DNA from: Lepidodermella squamata
Lineage: Eukaryota; Gastrotricha
Assembly (NCBI GenBank): GCA_047495785.1
Contig: JBLDXI010000029.1
Span: forward strand, 2,418,001-2,482,000
Direction of reading: 5' to 3'
DNA: 64,000 nt
In this document: positions 22,378 through 35,059 of the stretch, in pieces
Position numbering within the stretch: position 1 is the first letter of the stretch
Layout: every line of letters begins with the position of its first letter
Notes under the pieces: model-generated
Database searches by the model: none
What the model saw: only the letters and a program-made list of their open reading frames with translations
What the model was told of the DNA's origin: nothing
Position numbers and translations under genes: made by a program

Positions 22378-24448
22378 TCAAGGTGCGAGTGGCATTGTTT
22401 CAACTTTGTTAGGCACCACAAATTTGCACGCGGTGGCTGCTTTAACTTGGTCGAGGGTGACGTTATCGGCAAGCTCCCTCAGGATAAGACCGTGCTTCTT
22501 ATCGACGTCGAAAACCGCCATTTCGGTAATAATTCGCGACGCGACGCCCTTGCCAGTCAACGGCAGGGTGCACTCTTCCAAAATCTTCGGCTTGCCCTAT
22601 AAAAAATGAAAGATAAATTGCACCGCAAAATATTTGAGCCAAAAACAAACCTTTGCAGTATGCTGCATAGCAATGATGACGTTAGCCCCAGGTGCAGCGA
22701 CCAAATCCATGGCGCCTCCCATGCCTTTTACGAGTTTGCTCGGGACCATCCAGTTAGCCAAATCTCCAGATTTCGAGACTTGCATAGCACCGAGGATTGT
22801 GCGATGAACGTGGCCGCCTCGGATCATAGCGAACGAGTCGTCAGACGAGAAGAACGACCCGCCCTTGATAACTGAGACGGTCTCCTTGCCGGCGTTGATC
22901 AGGTCGGAGTCGACGAATTGCTTATCAGGGTAAGGACCCATGCCTAGGATGCCGTTTTCGGACTGAAGGATGACGTTGAGACCCTCGCGGATGTGATCGG
23001 CGGCGCACATTGGCAGACCAATGCCGAGATTGATGACCATGCCGTCGAGCAGTTCGAGGGCGGTACGGCGGACGATGCGATCGCGAACCGGGTCGGTGTC
23101 TTGCGAGCCTTCAGAACCGGTGGTCTTGTATCGCAGTTTCTGAAGGGAAACAAACATAATAAATAAGCCCCTCCAAACAAGTATCTTCCGAATTGGAAAT
23201 GTTCCGAAAAAATAGACAGCCAATACGAGGGGAAACTTTGGACACAACCTGTTTCTCGAAGATTAACAGTTCTCTTTTGCTCAAAATATCGATTTTTGGA
23301 AAATGTGGGCAATGTTATCACTGATTTTCCTGCAAATTTATCATTTTCATGCAGAATATTTCATTTTTACTTGATTTTTGGCAATGTATAACGTGTTTGG
23401 CCTACTTGAGAAAATTATTGGGTGATTTTAGACGTTCATTGGCTTTAGCTAAGGCCTCGTATCCATCCACCTTGAAATATGGGTCAAATTTTGAAGAAAA
23501 TAAGAAACATATGCGTCAATTATTAAATTTAATATTCTTGAAAAACCTTGAAAGATCTTAGAAAATATTACCTCGATTCTGCGCTCAAAAGGCGCGCCTT
23601 CAAGGATGCGATCAACGAAAATTCCAGGAAGATGAACTTGATCAGGGTCGATCTCCCCAGTTTCTACGACCTCTTCAACCTCAGCAATTGTCACTTTCGC
23701 AGCTTTCGCGAACGGAATATTGAAATTACGGGCCGATTTGCGGAAAACCAAATTTCCAGCCCGGTCAGCTTTCCACGCCTTGATCAGCGCAAAATCGCCC
23801 TTAATCGCTCGTTCCATGATAAAGTGATGGCCATCGAATTTTCGGTACTCACGCGGCTCGCTGTGAATCGCGACAGTGCCGTCCTTTTCGTACCGAATCG
23901 GCACGCCACCGCTTTGCACCAGTGTACCAAAACCGGTCGGGGTGAAAAACGCGGGTATTCCGGCACCACCAGCTCGGCAACGCTCGACCAAGGTACCCTG
24001 AGGGGTGAATTCGACCTCAATCTCACCCTGTAGATATTGCCGTTGGCATTCGGGGTTGTTTCCGATGTAAGAGCACAGCACTCGTTTGATTTGATGTTTT
24101 TTAACGAGAAGACCGAGGCCGAAATCAGGAACACCAGCGCTATCGGAAACGGCTGTTAGATTCTTGGTTCCTTTTTCCGCCAGAGCTTTAAGCAAATTTT
24201 CGGGGATTCCAACTATACCGAAACCAGACATGAGGACAGTCGCACCATCTGGAATGTCTTTAATTGCCTCAAGTTTATCCTTGACAAATTTCACGTTGAG
24301 CGACGAAGTTGTTGAAAAATTCGAGCTGAGAACCTAATTTAAAAATTCCGTCAAATTTTCGATAAATTTCGTAAAAATAAATTACCCTTGCAATATGTGA
24401 GCAGCTTTGCAAATTTTTCGTATACATGGTGGCTTTGGACAAAGCCAT
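22378..24448 (-). CDS. OXCT1: Succinyl-CoA:3-ketoacid CoA transferase, copy B (SCOT paralogue)
   Basis: Mitochondrial ketone-body enzyme moving CoA from succinyl-CoA to acetoacetate. Exons 24386-24448, 23572-24333, 22651-23139 and 22378-22596 give 510 aa. The first exon and the start of the second give a presequence-like N terminus ([14 protein letters not shown]..., [14 protein letters not shown]). Alpha part: [29 protein letters not shown]. Beta part: NLGIGLPM, the catalytic-Glu motif [33 protein letters not shown]. Compared with copy A it lacks the intron inside the beta part at MIRG|GH and has an additional first intron; the intron between the halves is 432 bp. It is a tandem duplicate whose active-site motifs are intact, so probably functional but diverged; a different acyl-CoA preference is possible. 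Confidence 0.93.
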
Positions 24449-24804
24449 TTTTAGAGGCAGTGACTTTAAAAGTCTAAAAGTTCAAAAAAATAAATCAAAT
24501 AACTCTTGCATTTCATTTGAGTATGATTTAAAAAATACGTAACCGGTAACACACGAGAAAGGAGCCAAAAAATAATAAATGAATGGTTCACTAACTCTCA
24601 TGTTCACAAAAAATTGTCACAAATGATTTCTCGATTGCTACATTCAGAAAAAAGATCTCAAGAAAAGTAGGGTGCGCGATTTTAACACATGGTGCTTGTA
24701 ACGCAGCACTCACTAAATAATACATTTTTTCAACAAAGCATGTAGGTATGGTGTTCAAATTGTTAGATGATTGTTCTTTGCGAGGCAATTCAATCGAGGT
24801 TCAA

Positions 24805-26488
24805 TTAAATTTGGCCCATCGGCTTCAACGAGCCTGAGACTTTGAACTCGCAGGCTGTGGCAGCTTTGACTTGATCTAACGTGACGTTATCGGCGATTTC
24901 GATCAAAGTCAGACCCTCAGTTGGGTTGACGTTGAAAACGCCTATTTCAGTGATAATCATGCTGACAACGCTTTTGCCAGTCAATGGCAAGTTGCATTCC
25001 TTCAAAATTTTTGGAGTACCCTGTAAAAAATCGGAATAATAAAATCGATTAAAAAAAATTGCCGCGTGAAAAACCTTGGCAGTATGTTCCATAGTGACCA
25101 CAACCTTAGATCCAACAGCACTAACCAGGTCCATAGCTCCGCCCATGCCCTTGACCAGTTTACCTGGAATCATCCAGTTGGCCAAATCGCCAAATCTCGA
25201 AACTTGCATCGCTCCTAAAACCGTCAGATCGATATGACCCCTATTAAACGAGATTTTAAGGAAATTATTTAATTTTAAGTAGTAATATTTACCCTCTAAT
25301 CATGGCGAATGAGTCATCGCTTGAGAAGAAAGAGCCGCCTTTAACAATGGTAACAGTCTCTTTGCCGGCATTGACCAAATCCGCATCAACCTCGGCCTTG
25401 GTAGGGTAAGGACCAAGGCCTAAAATGCCGTTTTCACTTTGTAAGAACACCTTAACGTCGGGTTTAAGGAAGCTTGGGGCGAGCATAGGCATGCCAATGC
25501 CGAGATTTACGAACATGCCGTCTTTCAACTCGAGGGCAGCGCGGCGAACAATTCGTTCGCGGACGAGGTCAGCTTTCGATTTCGGCTTTTCAGCTTCGGC
25601 AGTTGCTGCACGAGTTCGAAGGCGCTATAAAAAATTCAAAATTTTTCAAAAAATTAAGGCGGAATTATTGCATTGATTTACCTCGATGCGTTTTTCGAAA
25701 GATTTTCCTTTAATAACGCGATGAACGAAAACATGAGGAATATGAACGTTATCCGGGTCGATTTCGCCATCTTCGACAATTTCTTCAACTTCAGCGATGG
25801 TAACTTTGGCAGCTTTACACATGGCCGGGTTGAAATTTCGGGCCGATTTACGGAAAATCAAATTCCCGCTGCGGTCAGCCTTCCACGCTTTGACTAGCGC
25901 GAAATCACCGGTGATAGCTTCTTCCAGTACGTAGTGTTTCCCCTTATAGACTCGCTCCTCCTTTTTCTTGCTAGTAATCGCGACCTTCCCGTCAGCTGAG
26001 TATTTAATTGGAGCCCCGCCAAGGTGGATCATTGTTCCGTAGCCAGTGGGCGTGAAAAACGCCGGAACGCCAGCTCCACCAGCGCGAATTCGTTCTGCTA
26101 ACGTGCCTTGAGGCGTGAATTCAAGTTCCAGCTCGCCGTGCAGGTATTGCCGTTCGAATTCGGCATTTTCACCGACATAAGAAGAGATCATTCGCTTGAT
26201 TTGACGAGTTTTCAGCAGAAGACCGAGGCCGAAATTGTCGACGCCAGCGTTGTTACTCACAGCAGTCAAACCTTTGGCCCCAGATTTTAGCAGACCATTG
26301 ATCAAATTTTCTGGAATGCCACATAGTCCAAAACCGCCGACCAAAACCGTCGCGCCATCTGGGATGTCCTTCACAGCCTCATGAGGGTCATCGTAAAACC
26401 GAGCGTTGCGTAGAGCTGATGTTGAAAAACTGTACGATAGGTTTTTAAAAACGCGAGGCTTCAGTAGATAATGCCTGGCCGAGTGCAT
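24805..26488 (-). CDS. OXCT1: Succinyl-CoA:3-ketoacid CoA transferase, copy A (SCOT)
   Basis: Same reaction as copy B. Exons 25682-26488, 25293-25624, 25075-25240 and 24805-25020 give 506 aa (human OXCT1 520). The N terminus ([19 protein letters not shown]) is basic and Ser-rich, a likely mitochondrial presequence. Motifs: [31 protein letters not shown], a linker rich in Ala, Glu and Lys ([17 protein letters not shown]), NLGIGMPM, the catalytic Glu in [29 protein letters not shown] split by an intron, and GMGGAMDLV. It lies 356 bp upstream of copy B in the same orientation, the signature of tandem duplication. Closest by eye to canonical SCOT, so likely the ancestral member. Confidence 0.95.
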
Positions 26489-27165
26489 TGTTAATTATTT
26501 GCAGAATAAACTTCTACATTGCAATGCGTAAAAATGAATCAGTTTGATAGTAGTGGGTTGAGTAAAAAGTGTCCGTAACTAGTTTCGATATTATTAAGAC
26601 AACGTCATGTGGTGCGCATGTCTGATGCCAGTTCAAAAATTCGTACGATAAAACTAGAAGAAAACAGCACGCGTTTAGCCGATGTGGTTACGCAAAATTC
26701 TGGTGTGATTTTACTATCAAGAGAAGCTTTATCCGTGCATCAATTCAAGTGTTCACATGTGTGCGAGCCCTATTCTGACGAGGTTGAATAAATGCATTGA
26801 TAAACATAGAATCTTATTGCTCTCTTCAACTAGGGATTGATAGAGAAGAATGGCGATTAATCTTTTAAAAAATGTTACTTCACTTGTTTGATTAGCCAAA
26901 CCGCAAGTAACCGGTAGCTCATCAATAATCCTAAAACATTCGCTGCCTCGGCCAAATCGAGCTATGGGTAATACAAATTAATAAACCTATAATCAATTCA
27001 AATGTATTGTTATTATAGATGTGTTTAAAAATCACAGCTTTATTAATTTCAGCAAGCTTGAACGGATTACGAATTAGACATCAGCGGAATGATCGATCGA
27101 TTCAGCAGCCAATTAAATCGATGATGAACAATAAGGCGAGTATTTAGTCAACATTCGTGTCCAAA
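26489..27165. other. Intergenic, no gene seen
   Basis: Upstream region of SCOT copy A and 3' flank of the SRD5A3 gene. No convincing ORF, RNA gene or repeat. Confidence 0.5.
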
Positions 27166-28140
27166 CTACATCAAGTATGGAACCAAAACGCGTCGATTTT
27201 TCGGATACTTATCGCCAAACGTTTTGATGTACCACTGATGGGTGAGCAAACCTGCGACCATTTGATTGCACAAGACGAAAAAGAAAACAGCATAAACGCC
27301 GTTGTTGCGCCATCCAGCGACAAGAACATAAGCGACGTAAATCAAAATCTCGCAGAAAAAGTGAGGACTGCTGACATATTCGAACAGCCCACCGTAAGGG
27401 ATCTTGTGCTCTTTATGGACAGTTTTTCCCGACTTGTCTTGACGAAGAGAGGCAAGAATGTGATGGCTTTCGTTATGCTTGTAGCTAGCCCAAATGAAAA
27501 GAAGGATTCCCGATACAGCAGAAATATTTAGCTCAGAGAAGAACTGATTCAAGGTCATTGGGGTTGAAGGCAAAACAGAATAACTTAGAACCATGTAAGG
27601 AAACATGGAGTAGAGCACAATCCCGAGATGGTAATGGATCAAGTTCATGGTACCAGCAGAATAAACCTAAACAAACCATGTAATCAATAAAAATCTTCAG
27701 TTCACTGCGAGGGAACCTACCGATACGTAGAGACACTCGTAAAGACGACGCGCATTTTGAATAAACATCAGGTATACAACGATAGCTGCCATGGCTGGCC
27801 TGGTGTAGCCATCATTTACCGAAGTGGTTGAACTGACATACGACAAAATAGTTTGACAAAATGATGGAAATCGAGTCACTCCAAGGTAGGACGCAAACAA
27901 CAAATGGGACATGATGCCATTTGAAAATACTCCAACGATGTAGAAGTGCAAAAACCATTTCTTCGGAACTTCCATGAGTCGAATCAGTGACCATTGTTGT
28001 CTATCGCCACGAACTTTTCCGTATAAAAGCAGGTCTTGGAGGAATTGAGGTAGCTTTAGCTGGAAAAGCTGCACAACACCCATTATGGCGATGAACGCCG
28101 AGAACACGTACCAGTAAACACACATGTAGAAAGCTCCCAT
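27166..28140 (-). CDS. SRD5A3: Polyprenol reductase, steroid 5-alpha-reductase 3 family
   Basis: ER membrane enzyme that reduces polyprenol to dolichol with NADPH, needed for N-glycosylation. Two exons (27721-28140, 27166-27666; 54-bp intron) encode 306 aa (human 318). Seen: FLQDLLLYGKVRG near residue 35 (human FQDLIRYGK), PKKWFLHFYIVGVFSNG, RRLYECLYVSV just before the intron, and the C-terminal reductase signature IPYGGLFEYVSSPHFFCEILIY followed by FGDKYPKNRR near the end. At least six hydrophobic segments are visible. ATG 28140 was taken because it is the first ATG in frame and gives a normal N-terminal membrane segment; the frame is open a little further upstream without an ATG. The FEYVSSPH block separates SRD5A3 from SRD5A1/2. 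Confidence 0.92.
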
Positions 28141-29093
28141 TGTGAATACTGACCAAATCACCTAACTTCAAATAAGAGGAATAGGTCAAGAGTGCAACAA
28201 AGATTAAAGTTCAAGAGTAACACCAGATAATCCTCGAGGGCTTCAAGCTTCAAGAAAGCTCACAACTCATTTGTTTGAGATCCAGGTACAGAGTAAGCGC
28301 CCTTACTATGGGCAGAGACTGCGTAGGAATCGATCAGACTTTCGGCATCAAAGCGGTGTGGCCGAAACCAGGTCACTTAAAAACTAATAAAAACTCAACT
28401 GGGGCCCATAATTGTATAGCAAGGCCTGTTTATTTACTCAAGAAACATTTAAAATTCAGGAATCTATCACTAGAATGAGAAAAACTTTTTAAGGATATAG
28501 CCTTGACCTTTTAAAATACGCGCGCAAAATTTCGCACCACACTTATCGCCTGCAAAGTGAGTTGGCAGAGTAAGTAGAGGCGTGCCCAGTTCCAAAGAGC
28601 CTTCCCCGACTCATCCCCGACTGCTCCGACTGCCTACTTTACTTGTTGCTTTAGTTCTGTGTCGCTTTGTTTATGAAAACTTGATGGGTTGTTTAGCTAT
28701 CAATTTTTTAGCCAGTTAATTTTGAGAAGTCTGATTAAACCCGTGGTGATGCAAGACATCGAAGAACGTCCTGTCTTTATCACACGTTGTCGGCAACAGC
28801 TAAAACCGGAGACCGGAGATGCTAGATCTTCAGTATTTCGCTTGTATCCCTGTTTTGTTTTCACTTCGGTTTGATGGAGGATGGGCAAAACGGCCCCTCA
28901 TTTAATGTGATTCATTGTAGAGCGTGTGACAAGACGCTTTCTGGTTGTGGCTGGGTTCTAGGTATTTCTGGCTCTCTGGCTCAATTAGATAACATCTTAT
29001 CCATTATCCATGCTATCGTCAGTTCCTGTTGCGCCTATCATTCTGCAGTCCGCTATTGAATATCAATAACACAATTAAATATCGAATATTAAC
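28141..29093. other. Intergenic, no gene seen
   Basis: About 950 bp between SRD5A3 and the retroelement fragment. No recognised ORF or RNA gene. Confidence 0.5.
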
Positions 29094-29546
29094 CTAAAGC
29101 ATCCACGTTGCATTTGCATAAGGCATAAGAAGGCAGCTGGGAAAGTGATCGCTATCGATGATGTCTTGGCATACCATGAATTTGGCTCGTTCGTCTATAA
29201 GTATATGTGGAGGGAGAAGGCAGTAATCGATAACAGATTTCCCTTTCGAATTGACGAAGGTGAATTCTCCGTCAAGGTCACTAGTGCATCTACCATTGGT
29301 GACGTAGCAGGATAGCTCGTTACATAGTGCAAAGAATTCTTTAGTCAACGACAGCGTGGTTGAAGTTTTATCCTTTGATTTTCGTGCCAATAGAGGGGAT
29401 AAAAACGCATCATCTAGTAGGAATTCAGACGAATCACCTATACGAATATTGAAGTCACCAATCAACACGGGGAAGTCGTAATTGGAAGAGAGCGAGTTGT
29501 GTGCAGTGCAGCTGAGTGCTGAGTGTGACTGAACTTTTTGATTCAA
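29094..29546 (-). mobile_element. Non-LTR retrotransposon fragment: endonuclease (EEP) domain only
   Basis: A 150-codon open frame matches the C-terminal half of the apurinic-type endonuclease of LINE elements: PVLIGDFNIRIGD, RKSKDKTSTT, LCNELSCYVTNGR, then GEFTFVNSKGKSVIDYCLL and the terminal DSDHFPSCLL. The N-terminal half of the domain and the reverse transcriptase, which should follow at lower coordinates, are absent, so this is a dead remnant truncated on both sides. CR1/L2-like by motif style. It lies 56 bp before the FAM91A1 start, on the opposite strand. That the frame is still open suggests recent insertion or chance. Confidence 0.8.
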
Positions 29547-29601
29547 ATATTGATTGACCGTTCGTTTTCGTTTAGAAAGTATAACAAATTATTTTGCTAT
29601 T

Positions 29602-32600
29602 ATGAATCCTGAACTAGAGCAGTACATTCGCAGCAATTGCCCGTGGAAAAATCTACCGGAGCATGTCAAAAAAGTTGGTTAATTGACATTTATTTGTTAT
29701 CTAAAACGCCTTTTTATTTGCAGACTTTGATTCGGGACGAGGCGGAATATAAGCTCCGTGTATTAGACTTCAGTATAAAGAATCAACTGCCATGGAAGAA
29801 CAATTTAGTCAGGGACATTCTCAAAAGTGAGAGAGAATATTACGAGCAACTATTGGAATACAGCAACGATCACCTTATGCTCTTCCCGTACCACCTTTCG
29901 CAAAAAATAATCACTGGATTGCGAACGACGCCTTTCATTTATTATTCGAAAATGATTGAAAGTTTGCTCACTCAGGAAAAGAACTATGATGCGCTGCCTA
30001 ACTTTACAGCTGCTGATTGTTAGTTGAAGCTTGAAACATTTATTATAACTTATGTATCGTGATTTCTTCAGGTTTGCAACTGCTTGGTATTGGTCGAAAT
30101 CAATACATTGATCTAATCAATCGCTGTCGTCCTGGGAACAGTAAAACCTCATTCTTCCGCCGCGCCATATCAGGTATCACGAAGCCTGCCTTCGACAAAT
30201 TGTTGCCTCAGCAACCGATGGACAACATTTTCATTGAACCTTGGTTCGAAATCAAGGTGGCTTTTGTTTCCGATATCGCTATCCAGTTATGCACGGCTCA
30301 GGAGAAAGCTCTCATCGATGCCGTTCTTGATGACCCGAAAAGAGCCTTTCTCGCAGGAGAGCAGCCTATTCCAATTCTACTGAGCCTTCATAAACGCGGG
30401 CTCATCTATTTCCACATTCCTATTTACGATCAGGATGTGATTATTTGTGAGTTTGATCTAATTGCTGCATTTCCAATTTAAATTCATTTTTGTTAACTAC
30501 AGTGGGGAAGACGTTGGAAGGATTTGTTATGAACCGAGTGCAGGGCGACTTTCTCGAAACTATGTTGTACCAAATCTTCGTTTCAATTGATGAAAGGACA
30601 ACTGTTGCTGAGGTTAGTCAGCCCCAAAGCTACCATATCTATAATTCTCGAATTGTTATTTAGCTAGCGGAAACTTTGCGAAACGACATTTATTGGGTTA
30701 AAGTAGCCATGGCCATTTATTGCCGATTAGGCTTCGCTAGGAAGAAAAATCCTGACCTTACTTCCATCAACCTAGACGATTCATGGGTGCAGAAAAATAT
30801 CAACCGCTCGAAATCGACCATCGAGCTCAGCCCGTCATCTCACAATCTAGCAGCAGTGGTCCAGACAAATGCCGGCAGTGATACACCACCTCATCACAAT
30901 TTGCTAGATAGCTCGTTGTCGTCCAATTTAAACGAAAACAGCTCTCTGATGACTGATTCGACGGTTGCGATGGATTCAGCTACAGCTTCGATGAAACGAG
31001 TCGGAATTTTGTACGATTCAACCCTGACGGCTTTCTTGATGATGGGAAATTTGTCGCCGGTTTGTTTCAGCTTAAAACTTGATTTTAATTGGCTAAATTT
31101 TAACGTTAATCAGAGTCTGAAAAATCACGCCGTGACCATGTTTGAAGTCGGCAAATTGATCGATGAAAGTTTAGACAATTTGTTAGACGAATTGGACAAA
31201 GTTTGCAGTTTAAACGAGGGAGAAGCCGAACGGTATTTCACGCATGCTGTCGAGTTGCGTGAATCACTGCGATTTCTTCGCCACAACGCATCGATTGCAT
31301 GCCACGAATTGAAGGGCGATGACGAAAACGAAAAGCCACATTCCGGCCATCCAGTCGATCTTTTACGCTGCGAAAGTCTACTTTCGCTAGACGAAAATAC
31401 ATGTGCTCGATTGCTTCAGAAAAATTACTAGTGAGTTGAAAAAATTTAAGAGAAAATTCTCAGAATTTTTTTTAAATGAGATCAAAACATTCCTTAAATA
31501 GCAAATTTTTCATTGAATAAATTAACACAATTTTTCCTTTTTTTGTTAATTTTTAGTTGCTTGTTGTCCCTGGCACCTCTTGGCCATGATACCCAGCCAC
31601 CATTATCGGCAGCTTCTCCACCTCTCATCGGTCCTTGGCTGCCGGAAGTAACTAGTCTGTGGTTCCGACTATTCATATATTCCCAGACACAGTCAGGCCC
31701 AGCCAGTTTGCTGCTGGCGAGGGGCACGCGGCTAACCCGGGTTCCAGCGATCTTCCGCGACTGCGAAAGCGTCCTCCTCACCAGCTGGTCACACGACCCG
31801 GCCGTTGTTTCAAGTGCTAGTCTGTTGTTGACGCTGAACGATGCCTTAACTTATTCGCCTATCATGATTCAAAGTTGCGCGGGTGACGATCGGAGTGAAC
31901 ACATCGCGTTCCCATTCGATCGAAATGAGCCTGAATCGAAAAGCGCTGATAGCACGGATTTTTTGAGAAATCACCCGTCGGTTGATAAACTCGAAAAAGT
32001 GCTCGATTTAACGCACTCTTGCGGCTATTTGAGTTTCATTCGAACGCCGCAATCTGTCCCGCCTGGTTCGAAAACGGGCATGAACCAGGACTATCCGATG
32101 TCTAAGCAGATCGAGCATTACGTTTTGCAGGACTGCACCTTCGGCCTGCCGCTGTTTTCCACCACACTTTCGAAGCAAGTCCGCGGCAAAATTGAGAAAG
32201 AGTCGTTGCTAAGTGAGAAAAAGTAAGTTTTGGCTGAGAAAAATAATCAATTAACCACCAATATAATAGAAAAATGAGTCACTTCGTAATTTTAATAATG
32301 TAATGAAATTAAAAAGAAGCAGAGCTAAACGAGATGTCACCAGTAGAAGATACGGTAATGTTGGTACATTTTGCGTGAACCTTTCCGCTAGTCCTAGTGA
32401 GCATCTCCATTGCAGTCCACTGAGTGCTCTTGAGCAACAGTTTCGTAATCCGGAGGCAAAATTATTTTCACAGATCGAGTCAGGCGGCTGTGTAGCTCTT
32501 CGTTGACGAGTGAATTGAGGTCGCGCAAAAACTCTCATTCATCTGGAGTGAAAAAATCAGGAAGGTCAGCAAACGAAGGATTCATTTTCTCATAGGCACC

Positions 32601-34555
32601 GTGATTGTCCACAATCCACAGAAAATCAGCGAACGTTGCGAATTTGTATCGTTTCTCTACTAAAGACAATGAGCTCAAGAATCATGCATTAATGTACCTG
32701 TATAATGACGTTCCAGCGCAAATGCAATGAATGACAGCAGTCGACGGCATGAAGCATGGGAAGCAACCTTTTTGTACAATTCATAGCTACGTTTGCTAAT
32801 CTTTCGTTCTGCAAGTTGAAAGACAATTGCTGAAAGAAAAATGTTGAAATGATTAATAATTAACCTTCAGATGGAAACACTTTCGGTGACGATGAAGGTG
32901 GATTTGCGTCTTCAGGCGAATCCTGTAAAGACGCGCAGGCAGCTGTAAAGTGATCAAAAACTAGAGCAGTTAGAGCTTGAAACAAAGTGAAAATCTCAAA
33001 AATTCAAACTGAAATTCCTCGTTGCTGTTTCCTCCGTTTAGGCTGGTTTTTGCTGCGTTGGAAAGAGCTCGCCGAGATCTGTAAATTTAAAAGAAAACAA
33101 TATGTTTCGCTGAAGTTGTTTTTAAAATTCAGCACCTAATTTCCCCAAGTCGCTTACCTTAAAATACGCAACATTTTAAGGCGGATTTTTCAAGGACTGC
33201 CCAATGGGCACCCTAAATTTGGGATCCTAGCCCTAATTTGAGGCCAAAGCAATTGAGCCGATATCGATTTTCGGTATCGATTTTTCAAATGTGTGATTTT
33301 TCCGATAACTGCAATCTTTAAAGCACGCATTAGAAACGTTTCTGCATAGCTGAGAGTACAACTAGCTAAACTAAAACCCAACGTCACGGGTTGCATCATA
33401 ATTGATCGCGAAAAATTGGAAACATGTGAAACTGGAGCCTCGCGATGTCAATATTTAGACCCTTCTTCGGTAGTTCCCCATCTCCCCGAAAACGGATTAG
33501 CCGAAATTGCTGTGAGACCGAAACACGTATCTCCGGAAAGCAAGTTTCCTCGAACATTTATTAACGCTCAAAAAATCGCAATTGAAGTAAAAGTTCCATT
33601 GCTAATTTCGGTAAGTACAAGCCGATGCTATCGAAGAACTCAATCAGCTTGTTTAATCTGCGCGCTGGCCGTTCGAGTGGTCCAAACCCTTGGTTTTCGA
33701 TGATTCGGCATTTTGCCAAGTACCATTGTTCTAGTTCGTGTATGTGCCGGTAGAGTTCGACATGTTGCTTGAATGCTGACCGCCGCTTGGTTGCACGACT
33801 TACGCATCAACGCCTCGATTTTCCTTCAAAATCAGATCGATGAATTACCAGATGTTCGGATGTGTTGAGGCCGCTATGCCATCCCACTATGCCAGCCTAC
33901 AAAAATTTGAAATAATTCTTTGTGCTATGGAAAACTAATGAAAATGAAATAAACTTCGACCGCATTGTTCGCCCTGACTTCCTAGTCATGAACATTGACA
34001 GGTTTGAAGAGTCCGGTCTCCGACCAAGTTTCCGTGAAATAATTGCAAAATTCAGCCAAAGGCGCCGGAACCTTCTCGACGAGGAATTTTATAGCGCTAT
34101 CAACTTCGTTCAGAGGAAAGGAAGCAAGCGCTAAAAATCGGGGACGGTAATAGATCCCTTTTTCAAATAATTCATGAAATTTCAAAAACACATTTTCAGT
34201 ATGTACTAAAAATTGTGTTACGCTGAAATTTGGATCTACAATAGGCTAGTTTAGTTCCCGCGGAAAACAATTACATGGAAATTGTTAATTTTAATTTCTC
34301 GTTATTTTTCCGAATTTTAGTTTAACCGATTGGGTCGCCTCTTGTCGCCGGTTGACGGTTGAACTGCTGAATTTTGTATCGCAACAACAAGACGAAAGTT
34401 TTGCCGATGTCAACTACGACTTGCTCAATCTATCGACAAGTACCGGGCAGCAGCGTGGTTGGTGCCCGTTACCGTCTCATTCGATCCTATTCAACGGCTC
34501 TACCTTGAAGCGGTGGTGCGAAGACGACGACGAGCCAATTTCGCCATTTTGCTAG
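29602..34555 (+). CDS. FAM91A1: FAM91A1, golgin-binding tethering factor of the TBC1D23/WDR11 system
   Basis: In mammals FAM91A1 binds TBC1D23 and the WDR11 complex in endosome-to-Golgi vesicle tethering. Eight exons: 29602-29673, 29724-30018, 30072-30446, 30503-30612, 30664-31059, 31114-31430, 31557-32222, 34321-34555; all phases agree, 821 aa (human 838). Seen: PWKNLPEHV at the N terminus, [20 protein letters not shown] then [54 protein letters not shown]-like block (YDST here), [43 protein letters not shown] and a C-terminal [10 protein letters not shown]. Introns are 50-126 bp except the last, 2098 bp (32223-34320), which contains an apparent opposite-strand gene. The last exon continues the conserved LTVELLNFV helix, so the long intron is real. 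Confidence 0.96.
32535..33078 (-). CDS. Apparent nested gene in the last FAM91A1 intron (unrecognised, partly resolved)
   Basis: Minus-strand exons join in consistent phase: 32865-about 32922 (or to about 32937), 32698-32829, 32535-32659, each with gt/ag borders and introns of 35-38 bp. The deduced C terminus reads [20 protein letters not shown], then [40 protein letters not shown], and ends [14 protein letters not shown]. This looks like a folded helical protein but I do not recognise it. A further exon probably lies at about 33020-33078 (after a tttacag acceptor), yet I could not connect it in frame, and no start codon was placed. A second reading frame is also open across the middle exon, so the model needs transcript support. 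Confidence 0.45.
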
Positions 34556-35059
34556 GACACATTTTCACGACTAAATAAAACAATAATTACTTATACTTGG
34601 CATTACTGCAAAAAAATCTGCTATACCACTTTCACTAGCGGTGATATTCCATGGTTGACTATATTTTGGAAACGCTGATTTAACGATCAATCGTATCATT
34701 TTCTTCTTCTTTTTTTCGGTTTGTGAATTCTATCAACTAGCCAGTCCTTCAAGGGCATCGATTTCGCCGATTTAAAATGAAAACATTCTTGATTATTATT
34801 ATTATTGCGCTGGTTTTGGAGAAAGCTATAAATATTTATATTATATTCATGTGCAATCGTTTTGAATAAAAAAACGAAGGTTTTTCGAAAATTATTGATT
34901 TATTATTGAATCGGAAATCTTCTACAGTATAAAAATTTGAGTATTTGTAGCTGCACTGGCAAGACGTGGGATTTGAGTTAAAAGAGGAAAATTGTCGGAT
35001 TTGTGAAATAAAAAAGTTGGTGCTCATTTGCGAAGAGTGCAGACTTCCGGTGGCGGAAG
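34556..35059. other. Convergent intergenic region
   Basis: Between FAM91A1 (plus) and caveolin (minus), mostly 3' UTR sequence by position. A short att repeat occurs near 34793-34805. No gene seen. Confidence 0.55.

Noticed and set aside
33416-33703. Plus-strand open frame within the FAM91A1 intron with a gtaagt donor near 33610
   Set aside because: It opens at TTG, not ATG, has no acceptor in frame, no recognised motif, and FAM91A1 itself has no protein gap to fill here.
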